Shown here piece by piece: positions 16,742-25,701 of a DNA stretch of 64,000 nt. The notes under the pieces were generated by a model that was not told the DNA's origin, ran no database searches, and saw only the letters and a program-made list of their open reading frames with translations. The position numbers and the translations under genes were made by a program. Numbering within the stretch: position 1 is the first letter of the stretch; every line of letters starts with the position of its first letter. Source of the stretch: Lentzea albidocapillata subsp. violacea (GTDB lineage Bacteria; Actinomycetota; Actinomycetes; Mycobacteriales; Pseudonocardiaceae); the NCBI RefSeq assembly GCF_900100275.1, contig NZ_FNET01000012.1, positions 62,001 to 126,000 of the forward strand, given 5' to 3'.

Positions 16742-19700
16742 GCCTTGAGCTCCCTGAGTTTCGCGAGGTTCGCTTCCGCCAGCGCGCCGAGCAGCTGCGC
16801 CTCACCGAGGTAGTGGTCGTCGATCAACGCCTCGACCTCGTCGTCGTTCATCGCCGGCACGATCCGCGCGGCCATCCTGTTCATGTTGCGATAGCTGCCC
16901 TGCAACAGGAACGGCCGCTCCGACGGGTCCGCCGCCGACGCGATGTACGCCTGGTTGACCTTGAGCACGACCTGCTGGATCCGTTGCAGTTTCCGGACGA
17001 CGGACAGCATGCGTTCGAGTTCGACGGTCTCGTACTCGTGCCGGACGCTCTCGCCGTTCGCCAGGCGCACCAACGGTTCCACGTCGACACCACCCAGGAC
17101 CGGGTTCGAGCCGGACGCGTTCTCCAGGTAGCTCAACGCGAACAGGGCATCGCGCCCGGACAGCACGTCGCCCAGGTTCCACACGTCCGCGCGGTTCGCG
17201 AGCATGTCGGGCACCCGGAACGCCCGGCCGGTCTCGGTGTACGGGTTGCCGGCCATCGACACGGCGAAGCGCTTGCCCCGCAGGTCGAACGTGCGCGGCT
17301 CGCCGTCCCAGACACCCTCGACGCGGCGTTGGGCGTCGCACAGCGAGATGAACTTCTGCAGCAGCTCCGGCGAGGTGTGCTGGATGTCGTCGAGGTGCAG
17401 CAGGACGTTGCTGCCCAGGGCGAACGCGAAGTTGATCCGCTCGACCTCCTGGCGCGCGGTGGCGTTCGGTGCCTCCTCCGGGTCGAGCGAGGTGACGCCG
17501 GTGCCCAGCGCCGGTCCGTTGACCTTGACGAACACCATGCCCAGGCGGTTCGCGACGTACTCCATCAGCGTCGTCTTGCCGTAGCCGGGCGGGGAGATCA
17601 GCATCAACAGGCCAGTGCCGTCATTGAGCTGCTTGGAGAGGTTGTCGCCGATCAACGGCAGGTAGACCTCGTTCAGCAACCTGTTGCGCACGAACGTGTT
17701 CAGCACGGCCGGCTGGTAGTCGTCGAGCCTGAGCCTGCGGCGTTCCCCTGCCAGCAGCTCGTCGCGCCGGCGTTGGTAGGCGCGGAACGCCGGTACCTGT
17801 TCGGTGCTGAAAGCCCTGAGCCTGGTGAGGGTCTCGTCGAGGCGCAGGTCCATCGACTGGTCCCGCACGCGGGGGTGCGTGCCGAGCAGGCCCGTGACGG
17901 TCTCGGCCAGCGCCGCGCTGGAGTCGTAGCGCGGCAGGTCGGTGAGCAGGATCGCCACGACTTCGGGGAACTCCGGGCAGTCCTCGTCCTTCAGGAACGC
18001 GCTGAGCCACGCCTCGATCAGGTCGCGGTCGCGGAGTTCCTCGGTGACCACGGCGCGGAACCTGTCGATCACCGCGCGGGCGGCCTTGCTGGTGACGAAT
18101 CCCCTGGGCTCGCAGGCGAGTTCCTCGAACAGGTACTCGGCGGTGAGGTCCTCGAGCCCGAACTGCTTGCACAGCTCGGGAATCCCGTGCGTGCCACCGA
18201 AGATCGTGCGAGCGCGGGCCAGTGACTCGGCCTTGCGCGCCCACACCGCGCGTCGGTCCTCAGGTTGCTCGGACCAGAAGACCTGTGCCTCGGCGCGGAT
18301 CCGCGGCGGATACCTGAGCAGTCCGGCGCCGGCGTGAAGCCGTTGCAGGACAGCGAGGATCTTCTCGGCGTCGTGGTCGTGGACGCCCTTCTCGTAGCCC
18401 TCGTCATAGCGTTCCGCAGCGGCGTTCGTGACGTCGGTGCGGCCTTCGGCCAGCAGGCTCCCGGCGAGGTGCTCGGAGCGGTAGACGTGTTGCGTCTCCG
18501 AGACGAGCAGCTGGTCCCAGAACGGCCTGGTGGCCTCGAACGCGGGATCGGTGACCTCGCTGCGGTAGTCGGTGCCGGTGACCGCGTAGAACAGCCTGCC
18601 GTCGCGCGGCACGAGGGTGAGGTTCATCGGCTCGGTCGTCACCGGGAAGCGATGACGGCCGAGCACGATCGACGCACCGTCGTACAGATCGGCCCGGTCG
18701 CGCAGTGCCCGGCCTCCCTCTTGCCGGGCATCGCGCAGGCTCGCGTCGAGCTCGTCGGCCCTGGCGTCGCCGAGTTCCCTGAGCTGCTCGGCGACCGCGC
18801 GGACCTTGGCGACCATCGGGTCGCCGGCGAAGTACGTGTTGATCTCGTCGGTCGAGGTCAGCTTCCCGACGCGACGGCGGATCGTGCCGAGCACCCGTTC
18901 CGCGGACTGCACGAGCCGGTCGGCCCTGCGGGCGCGTTCGTCGAGCAGCGTCTGCTTGCGGGCGGAGAAGGCCTCGTAGACGTCCGTGCGCTTGGCGCCG
19001 ACCTGGGCGAGGAAGTCGTCGAACTCGCCGAACCGCGACTCCAGGTTCTCCAGCTGCAGCAACAGTCTGCCGAGCTGGTCGTCACATCGTTGCGGGGTGT
19101 CCGCCACCGACAGCGCGCCGGTGATGGCCTGGCCGAGCAACGCGAACTCCGCGGCGAACTCGGCGCGGCCCTCGGCGTTCGCGAGCTGGGCGCGGCGACC
19201 GTCCACAGTGGCGCGGGCGCGGTTGACGGCGGCGAGCACCTCACCGATGCTCGCCAGGATCTGCGTGCGGGTCGTGGTGTCGGCGGCGTCGAGGGTGCTG
19301 ACGACCTCGGTCAGCACCTCCAGTCCGGCCTGCTGCTGCGCGAGCCGTTCGCGCAACGGCTTCGCCTCGGTGGCGGTCTTCAGCTCCACGGCCGCGATCT
19401 GGTCGATCTCCTCGTGGTACTGGGCGAACGCGCCCTCGCCACTGAGGAACGCGACGGCTCTGCGCGCGGACGCACCGAGTTCCTCGACCAGTTCGGCTTC
19501 GCGCCGGTCGATCTCTTCTACGTCGACGTACTTCAGGTCCTTGAGGGTGATCAGCCGGCCCTGGGCGGAGCGCAGGTCGGCCAGCAGCCGCACCCACTCG
19601 TCGGCGCTGCGCGGCGCGGCCGACCTGGCGAGCCTGATCAGGCTCGCCAGCTTCTCCGCGGCCTGGTGGAGTTGCTGCGCGGCGTGCTCGGTGAGCGTGC

Positions 19701-21171
19701 GGACGGCCTCGAACTCGTCCAGCACCTGCTCGGCCGTGGCGCGCACGGCCTGGACGTCCTGCTTGAGTCCCAGCTCATCGAGCCAGTGGACACCGTCGAT
19801 CACCCTGGTGCACAGGGCGATCAGGCCCTCGAACACCGGCACGCTCGGGGTCATCTCGGCGCTCATCCTGGTGATGGACAGGCAGTCCGAGATGCCGCGG
19901 ACGAGTTCGGCGTTGCCGATGCGGGCGAGCGGACCGGCCTGGTCGGGCAGCACCTCGTCGACGACGAACGGCGTGCGCCACACCTGCATCGGGTGCACGC
20001 GCACGGCCTCTGAGCTGGTCTCGCGGAAGACCACCAGCGTGCCGTCGGCGAAGAGCGAGTAGCCGTGGCACGTGATGGGGGTCGCGACCTCCTTGCGGAT
20101 CACGTTGTAGGGCAACAGAAGGCTGCGGCCCTCGCGGCGGGCGTGGAAGACGAACAGCACGTCCTCGCCGTTCGCGGACCGGACGACCCGCTCGAACTCC
20201 AGCTCGTCGGTGTCGATGTCGAACGTCTTGTCCGCGCCCGTGACCAGGTAGTAGCCGCCGGGGAAGATGATTCCCTGGTCCTCCGGCAGGCGCTGGCAGG
20301 CCTGGCCGATGCCGTCGAGCCGCGTGACCACCTTGGTGCGGGTGTTGAAGACGAGGTGCCGCCACACCGTTTCCTTGTACGGCAGGACGCGCAGCAGGAT
20401 CAGCGGGCCGACGCGGGCGTAGTGCACGTCGGCGTCCGCGAGACTCTGCAACGGCTCGTCGACGGGCTCTTCGTAGACACCCTGGCCGGACTCGGTGTTG
20501 TTCTCGATCTTGACGGTCAGCGTGCCGCCGACCGCCTCGACGAAGACCTCGTCGTCGATCGCGATGTGCGGGTGCCGGCCCAGCACATGCTGCTCGCGGG
20601 TCGTCTCGACCCACGTGAAGTCGTGCGAGGGCGGGAAGACGTGGTCGCGGTCGCCGCGGTTGTCGACGTACGTGACCGTGCCGTCGACCTTGATGTCCCA
20701 GCGCAGCACGCGGAGATCTTCGATCCGCGCGCCGGTCTGGAACACCGCGAGCAGCCGTGACTCGACCGTGCGCAGCTGGAGCAGCCGCGTTTCGCGGTAG
20801 TACCGGTACAGCTCGGCGAAGTCGTTGCGGAACCTCGGGTCCTGCAGGAACTCCGCCTCGACCGTGGCGAAGTCCCTGCCGTGGACCGCGAAGACGTCGT
20901 CGACCTTGGTCTCGGGCTTGAGACCCATGAACACGTTGTAGCCGAACAGCATCACGTCGCCGAGCGCGACGATGTCACGCGGCACGCAGTTGTTCTCGGT
21001 GCGGATGCGTTCGGTGGCAACGAGTTCGAGAGCCGTGCTGCCGAACGTCTCGACGCGCCGGTCGTTCAGCGCCTCGGTGTTGCGGGCGAGCCCGACCGCC
21101 TGTTCGGCCAGTCGGGCCCGCAGCACCTCATAAGTGCCCGCGTCCAGTCCAGAAGGGTTGGACACCGTCAT
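16738..21171 (-). CDS. giant AAA+ ATPase ('DNA repair ATPase' type) paired with a flotillin
   Basis: 1477 residues from ATG 21171, whose ATGA overlaps the flotillin stop. The N-terminal 550 residues are beta-rich with no recognised domain; coiled-coil segments follow (about 550-900). The AAA+ core is near the C-terminus: Walker A ISPPGYGKTTLMEY (about residue 1190) and Walker B LLHLDDIQHTSPELL (about 1256). Databases often label such proteins DNA repair ATPase, but I see no nuclease or DNA-binding motif to support that. The tight operon with an SPFH protein and an NfeD-like membrane protein argues for a membrane-associated remodelling machine, by analogy with HflKC-FtsH. That is inference. 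Confidence 0.8.
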   Translation of the reverse strand: MTVSNPSGLDAGTYEVLRARLAEQAVGLARNTEALNDRRVETFGSTALELVATERIRTENNCVPRDIVALGDVMLFGYNVFMGLKPETKVDDVFAVHGRDFATVEAEFLQDPRFRNDFAELYRYYRETRLLQLRTVESRLLAVFQTGARIEDLRVLRWDIKVDGTVTYVDNRGDRDHVFPPSHDFTWVETTREQHVLGRHPHIAIDDEVFVEAVGGTLTVKIENNTESGQGVYEEPVDEPLQSLADADVHYARVGPLILLRVLPYKETVWRHLVFNTRTKVVTRLDGIGQACQRLPEDQGIIFPGGYYLVTGADKTFDIDTDELEFERVVRSANGEDVLFVFHARREGRSLLLPYNVIRKEVATPITCHGYSLFADGTLVVFRETSSEAVRVHPMQVWRTPFVVDEVLPDQAGPLARIGNAELVRGISDCLSITRMSAEMTPSVPVFEGLIALCTRVIDGVHWLDELGLKQDVQAVRATAEQVLDEFEAVRTLTEHAAQQLHQAAEKLASLIRLARSAAPRSADEWVRLLADLRSAQGRLITLKDLKYVDVEEIDRREAELVEELGASARRAVAFLSGEGAFAQYHEEIDQIAAVELKTATEAKPLRERLAQQQAGLEVLTEVVSTLDAADTTTRTQILASIGEVLAAVNRARATVDGRRAQLANAEGRAEFAAEFALLGQAITGALSVADTPQRCDDQLGRLLLQLENLESRFGEFDDFLAQVGAKRTDVYEAFSARKQTLLDERARRADRLVQSAERVLGTIRRRVGKLTSTDEINTYFAGDPMVAKVRAVAEQLRELGDARADELDASLRDARQEGGRALRDRADLYDGASIVLGRHRFPVTTEPMNLTLVPRDGRLFYAVTGTDYRSEVTDPAFEATRPFWDQLLVSETQHVYRSEHLAGSLLAEGRTDVTNAAAERYDEGYEKGVHDHDAEKILAVLQRLHAGAGLLRYPPRIRAEAQVFWSEQPEDRRAVWARKAESLARARTIFGGTHGIPELCKQFGLEDLTAEYLFEELACEPRGFVTSKAARAVIDRFRAVVTEELRDRDLIEAWLSAFLKDEDCPEFPEVVAILLTDLPRYDSSAALAETVTGLLGTHPRVRDQSMDLRLDETLTRLRAFSTEQVPAFRAYQRRRDELLAGERRRLRLDDYQPAVLNTFVRNRLLNEVYLPLIGDNLSKQLNDGTGLLMLISPPGYGKTTLMEYVANRLGMVFVKVNGPALGTGVTSLDPEEAPNATARQEVERINFAFALGSNVLLHLDDIQHTSPELLQKFISLCDAQRRVEGVWDGEPRTFDLRGKRFAVSMAGNPYTETGRAFRVPDMLANRADVWNLGDVLSGRDALFALSYLENASGSNPVLGGVDVEPLVRLANGESVRHEYETVELERMLSVVRKLQRIQQVVLKVNQAYIASAADPSERPFLLQGSYRNMNRMAARIVPAMNDDEVEALIDDHYLGEAQLLGALAEANLAKLRELKA

Positions 21172-23093
21172 GCGTTCTGGCCGTTGTTCTTGGCCATCTG
21201 GGTCAGCGCGATCGCCGCGGCGATGTTCTGCGCGTCGCCGGTGGTGAACGAGCTGAGGATCTTGGTCAGATCCTCGGGGAAGTTCGCCGACCCGTCCATC
21301 CACTTCGAACCCAGCGCCTGCACCACGTCGGAGTTGCCGACGAAGCCGTCGACCTGCTTGCCCGCGGTGATCGAGCTGGCGATCCTGTCGAAGAACATCG
21401 TGTCGCCACCGATGATGTCGATGTCGGCCTTCTCCAGGCCGGCCGCGAGGACCATGGCCTGGGCCTCGGCGATCTGGCGCTGCACGTCGATGCCCTTGAG
21501 GCGGATCTCCTTCTCGGCTTCGAGGCGCAGCCGGTACTCCTCGTGCTCGCGGGTCGCGGTGTCGAGCGCGGCCATCGCCTCTGCCTTGTGCGACAGGCCT
21601 TCCGCCTCGCCCTTGAGGCGTTCCTTGATGCCCTCGGCGTCGGCCAGGGCCTTCTCGCGGTCGACCACGGCCTCGGCGCGGCCGAACGCCTCGGACGCGG
21701 CGGCGTCGCGTTCCTTGACCAGCGCGTCCGCCAGACCCTTCGCAGCGGCTTCTGCCTGCGTACCCTCCGCGAGACGGATCTTGGAGCGGGTGTCCAGTTC
21801 GGCGGCCTTGTTGCGCGCCTCGGCGAGCACGACCTCCTCGCGGGCCTTGTGCTGCGCCGACTGTTCCGCGGCCTCGGCGGCCTTGATGTCCTTGACCAGC
21901 GACTCCTGCGCCTGCGCCTCGGCGCGGATGATGATCTGCTGGCGGTCGCGCTCGGCCTCCTCGACCGCACGCAGGCGCTTGATGTTCTCCTCCTGCTCGG
22001 CCACCGTCTTCTCGACGGCGACCCGCTCGCGCACCAGGTCGGCGATCGCGCGGCGCTCGTGCTCGAGCTCCTTGTCCTTCTCGATCATGCGCAGCGAGGT
22101 CTCGCGTTCGCGGGCGATGACCTCCAGCAGCCGGTCCTTCTCGATGCGCTCGGTCTCGACGGCGATCACGCGCTCGCGGTTCTTCTCGGCGACGGCGATC
22201 TCGCGGGCCTTGTTCTCGGTCTGGATGCCGAGCTGCTCCTCGGTGCGGATGAACGCGGTGTTGGCCTTGAGGCGCTCCTCGGCCTGCACCTTCTGCGTCT
22301 CCGCCTCCTGCTGCGCGCGGGCGGTCTCGATCGCGCGCTTCTGCTTGATCTCCGCGTCGGCCTGGCGCCGTTCGAGCTCGAGGATCGCCTCACGCGCGCT
22401 GACGTTCTGGCGCGTGATCTCCTTCTCCTCGTTGCGGGTGAACTCGTTGGTCTTGACGTGCTCGATCGCGGTCAGCTCGGTGATCTTGCGGATGCCCTGC
22501 GCGTCCAGGATGTTCGCCGGGTCGAGCTGCTTGAGCGGCGTCTGCTCCAGGTAGTCGATGGCCGCGTCCTCGAGGCTGTAGCCGTTGAGGTCGGTGCCGA
22601 TGACCTGCACGATCCGGTCGCGGAACTCGTCGCGATGGGTGTAGAGGTCGACGAAGTCGAGCTGCTTGCCGACGGTCTTGAGCGCCTCGGAGAACTTGGC
22701 GTTGAACAGCTCCTGCAGCGTCTGCTCGTGGCTCGCCCGCTCGGTGCCGATCGCCTGCGCGACCTTGATGACGTCCTCGACGGTCTTGTTGACCCGCACG
22801 AAGAACGTGATGCGGATGTCCGCGCGGATGTTGTCCTTGCAGATCAGGCCCTCGTTGCCGGCCCTGCGGATCTCGATGGTCTTCACCGAGATGTCCATCG
22901 TCTCGCACCTGTGCAGCACGGGCAGGACAACGGTTCCCGTGAAGGTCACGTCGACCTTGCGCATCTTCGAGACGATCAGCGCCTTGCCCTGCTCGCACTT
23001 CTTGAACAGCCTGCTCAGCGTGATCAGCGCCAAGATCAGCACAACCGCGATCACGGCGATCATCACGATCAGCCCCGTAGAGATCGCACCCAT
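21168..23093 (-). CDS. flotillin/SPFH (band 7) protein, YqiK type
   Basis: 641 residues. One N-terminal membrane segment (about 5-27) is followed by an SPFH domain (about 35-210, including LPVLHRCETMDISVKTIEI). A very long Ala/Glu/Arg-rich coiled coil runs from about 215 to 540, and a C-terminal oligomerisation region contains GGDTMFFDRIASS. Flotillins form large membrane-bound assemblies and scaffold microdomains. The gene starts one base after the NfeD-like stop and overlaps the ATPase start, so the three proteins are made together. Confidence 0.9.
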   Translation of the reverse strand: MGAISTGLIVMIAVIAVVLILALITLSRLFKKCEQGKALIVSKMRKVDVTFTGTVVLPVLHRCETMDISVKTIEIRRAGNEGLICKDNIRADIRITFFVRVNKTVEDVIKVAQAIGTERASHEQTLQELFNAKFSEALKTVGKQLDFVDLYTHRDEFRDRIVQVIGTDLNGYSLEDAAIDYLEQTPLKQLDPANILDAQGIRKITELTAIEHVKTNEFTRNEEKEITRQNVSAREAILELERRQADAEIKQKRAIETARAQQEAETQKVQAEERLKANTAFIRTEEQLGIQTENKAREIAVAEKNRERVIAVETERIEKDRLLEVIARERETSLRMIEKDKELEHERRAIADLVRERVAVEKTVAEQEENIKRLRAVEEAERDRQQIIIRAEAQAQESLVKDIKAAEAAEQSAQHKAREEVVLAEARNKAAELDTRSKIRLAEGTQAEAAAKGLADALVKERDAAASEAFGRAEAVVDREKALADAEGIKERLKGEAEGLSHKAEAMAALDTATREHEEYRLRLEAEKEIRLKGIDVQRQIAEAQAMVLAAGLEKADIDIIGGDTMFFDRIASSITAGKQVDGFVGNSDVVQALGSKWMDGSANFPEDLTKILSSFTTGDAQNIAAAIALTQMAKNNGQNA

Positions 23094-23094
23094 G

Positions 23095-23622
23095 TCAGCT
23101 CCCTGTGGTGATGTCCACGACCCAGAAGAACTCGCCTTCTGCGTCGTAGTCGAAGATCAGTGCGGTCTGGCCCGCTGTCAGTTCGGTGCTCTGCGCCGCC
23201 CGCACCTGCACGACCGCCGTGCCGCCGTCGTCGGCGGTCACCTCGGCCTGCCCGTACCGCTCGGTGACCTTGGACGTCCTGACGATCGCGGTACGGCCCA
23301 CGAAGTCGTTGCGGGACGCCGGTTTCTCCGGTTTCGTCCAGTTCCTGACCGGGATGAGAAGGATCTTCGTAACGAGTGCGCCGACGAGCAGCGCACCGGC
23401 GAGGATGGCGTACCGGAGCGAGCCCTCAGGCGTCAGCGCCGTGCCGACCAGCGCGGTGAACCACGTGATCACGACGAACATCGAGATGGAGATCGGCATC
23501 ACCGGGGCGTCGAAGTCCAAGCCCACCAACGCCACTGTGAGCCAGTAAGCCAGCACTATGAGCAACAGAAAGCTGAACACCACAGTCGGAAACGCCAGCG
23601 CGGCAGCCAGGAACTCGGTCAT
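23095..23622 (-). CDS. NfeD/YqiJ-like membrane protein with OB-fold tail
   Basis: About 175 residues from ATG 23622; AAGGGGGG lies five bases upstream, and an adjacent ATG at 23625 is possible. Three hydrophobic segments occupy the first 100 residues. The soluble C-terminus (FVGRTAIVRTSKVTERYGQA to the end) has the small beta-barrel look of NfeD/YqiJ. Such proteins are standard partners of flotillins (yqiJK in E. coli). It is the first gene of the operon. Confidence 0.8.
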   Translation of the reverse strand: MTEFLAAALAFPTVVFSFLLLIVLAYWLTVALVGLDFDAPVMPISISMFVVITWFTALVGTALTPEGSLRYAILAGALLVGALVTKILLIPVRNWTKPEKPASRNDFVGRTAIVRTSKVTERYGQAEVTADDGGTAVVQVRAAQSTELTAGQTALIFDYDAEGEFFWVVDITTGS

Positions 23623-23764
23623 CATCGCCCCCCTTCTCGTCATTCTGATGCGCGAAGTGCCTGATCCGTTGCACTTTCGGAAATGATCGACGGAAATCGA
23701 TGACTTTCTCGATCATGGACGTGCCGGAGAGGAACGCGGAGCTCACCGGCTAGTCTGGAGCGTC

Positions 23765-24673
23765 GTGATCCCCGTAGTCGTGCTCGCAGGCTTCCTCGGT
23801 TCCGGCAAGACCACCCTGCTCAACCACCTGCTGCGCACGTCCGGCGGCACGCGGATCGGCGTCGTGGTGAACGACTTCGGGCAGATCAACATCGACGCGT
23901 TCGCCGTATCGGCCCAGGTCGACTCGATGGTGTCGCTGTCGAACGGCTGCCTGTGCTGCGCGGTCGACGGCACCGAGCTGGACGAGATGCTCACCCGCCT
24001 GGCCGCGGCGGACCTGGACGTCATCGTGATCGAGGCGTCCGGCCTGGCCGAGCCGGCGGCAATGGTGCGGATGGTGCTGCAGGCGCCGGGCGTCTCGTAC
24101 GGCGGGCTGATCTACGTGGCCGACGCGGTGGAGCTGGACGCCGTCCCGGATCTCTCCCGCGATCTCGCGCTGGCGGATCTGGTGGTGCTGAACAAGGTCG
24201 ACCGGGCCTCGACGCTGCCGACGCTACCTTCCCCCGCTCCGGTGCTTCCGGTCTCCTTCGGCCGGATCGACCCGGCGCTGCTGTTCGAGGTGCGCCCGCC
24301 GGATCTGGGCCCGCGACAGCTGTCGTTCGACGACCTGGACGACCACTCCACGCACGCGCACGCCCTGTACGACAGCGTGTCCTTCGAGTACGCGGATCCG
24401 TTGCATCCCAAGCTGTTCATGGACTTCCTGAGCGCACGACCGGAGGGCCTGTTCCGCGCCAAGGGTTTCGTGCGGTTCCCTCTCGGCACGTTCATGCTCC
24501 ACACCGTCGGCGCGTACGTCTCGTTCACGCCAGTCGACGACGCCCCGACGCAGCTGGTGCTGATCGGGGCGGGCATCGATCCGGAGGCGTTGACGGACTG
24601 GCTGATGGCGTGCGTCGCGGACGAACCGGTGACCGAGCAGGACATGCTCTGGGTGCTCCGGTACGCCCGCTGA
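23765..24673 (+). CDS. CobW/COG0523 family GTPase (metal chaperone)
   Basis: 302 residues from GTG 23765. The N-terminal G3E GTPase has Walker A GFLGSGKTT, the metal-binding motif GCLCC (about residues 60-64), and the specificity motif NKVD. The C-terminal CobW_C domain follows (LFRAKGFVRFPLGTF). COG0523 proteins insert Zn, Co or other metals into client enzymes; the client is not evident here. It reads away from the flotillin operon, with about 120 bases between. Confidence 0.9.
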   Translation: MIPVVVLAGFLGSGKTTLLNHLLRTSGGTRIGVVVNDFGQINIDAFAVSAQVDSMVSLSNGCLCCAVDGTELDEMLTRLAAADLDVIVIEASGLAEPAAMVRMVLQAPGVSYGGLIYVADAVELDAVPDLSRDLALADLVVLNKVDRASTLPTLPSPAPVLPVSFGRIDPALLFEVRPPDLGPRQLSFDDLDDHSTHAHALYDSVSFEYADPLHPKLFMDFLSARPEGLFRAKGFVRFPLGTFMLHTVGAYVSFTPVDDAPTQLVLIGAGIDPEALTDWLMACVADEPVTEQDMLWVLRYAR

Positions 24674-24675
24674 CG

Positions 24676-25701
24676 TCACTTCTTCTCGCAGAGCGCGGTA
24701 TCCATCACGTCGAACACCTGCTGGAACTTCGTCGCCGGGTCGTCCCCGAACGTACCGGGCAACGCGGTGAGCGTGATCGCCGCGTTCCTCCCGCTGTCGG
24801 TAGCACCGCCGAGCGACGCCCAGCCGTGGATCGACCCGCCGTGCCCCCACCAGACTCCGCCGCAGCTGAGCTTGGTGCTCTCCAGACCGAGCCCGTAGGC
24901 GCTCTTCTCGTCGACCGTGACCGTCCGGCGCATGTCGTCGAGCTGCGGCTTCGCAAGGAGACCGCCCTGCAGCAGCGTCTTGTAGAACTTGGCGACGTCC
25001 GCAGGCGTGGACACCATCGCACCGGACGCCCACGCGGCCGACGTGTCGAGCTCGGTCGCGTTGACCACCTTCGACTTCGGATCGAGCAGGTCGCTCAGCG
25101 AGTAGGCCTGGGCGTGCCGGCCGCGGATACGTTGCTCGCCCTGGTCAGGCCAGTACGTGTCCTTGAGCCCGGCCTTGGTGATGACCTTCTGGATCGCCTC
25201 GCCGACCGGCCGTCCGGTGACCTTCTGGATCAGCAGCCCGGCCACGACATAGTTCGTGTTGCTGTACTCGTACTTCTCGCCCGGCTGGAACCTCACCGGC
25301 TGACTCAGGGCGACGTCCAGCAGGTCGTGCGGCGCTAAGTACCTGTCTCTGATGTCGGCAATCTTCGGAACGCCGACCTGCATGACGTAGTCCGGCAACC
25401 CGCTGGTGTGCTGCAGGACCTGCCGCACCGTGATGCGGCTGTCCTTGATGTGCGGCACGTACCGGTTTACGGGCTTGTCGAGCTCGACCCCGTTCCCGGC
25501 CACGAGCTGGAGCGTCGCCACCGCCACAAACGACTTGGTGATGCTGCCGATGCGAACCTGCCCGTTGACCGGCGCGTTGCCCCTCGCATGGTTGTGCCCG
25601 TTGACGTGAGCCTCAACGCCAGGCGTGCCGTCCTTGACGATCTGGTCGAGTTGTTGGGGGACAAGGAGAGTCAGCGCCGTGAGCGCGGCCACCGCGATCA
25701 C
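24676..25701 (-). CDS. secreted serine hydrolase (beta-lactamase/D-Ala-D-Ala carboxypeptidase-like), second of a tandem pair
   Basis: 341 residues from GTG 25701, whose GTGA overlaps the upstream stop; GTG 25713 is an alternative. A short hydrophobic leader suggests export. Serine beta-lactamase-fold motifs are present: SITK (SxxK), YSN in KYEYSNTNYV (YxN), and HGG in WWGHGGSIHG. It is a close paralogue of the next gene upstream, so a tandem duplication is likely. The natural substrate (peptidoglycan peptide or small ester) is unknown. Confidence 0.85.
   Translation of the reverse strand: MIAVAALTALTLLVPQQLDQIVKDGTPGVEAHVNGHNHARGNAPVNGQVRIGSITKSFVAVATLQLVAGNGVELDKPVNRYVPHIKDSRITVRQVLQHTSGLPDYVMQVGVPKIADIRDRYLAPHDLLDVALSQPVRFQPGEKYEYSNTNYVVAGLLIQKVTGRPVGEAIQKVITKAGLKDTYWPDQGEQRIRGRHAQAYSLSDLLDPKSKVVNATELDTSAAWASGAMVSTPADVAKFYKTLLQGGLLAKPQLDDMRRTVTVDEKSAYGLGLESTKLSCGGVWWGHGGSIHGWASLGGATDSGRNAAITLTALPGTFGDDPATKFQQVFDVMDTALCEKK

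Noticed and set aside
16813-20013. Long plus-strand frames opposite the AAA+ ATPase (for example 18265-20013)
   Set aside because: No recognisable motifs and shadow-type composition; the minus-strand frame has Walker motifs and operon overlap.
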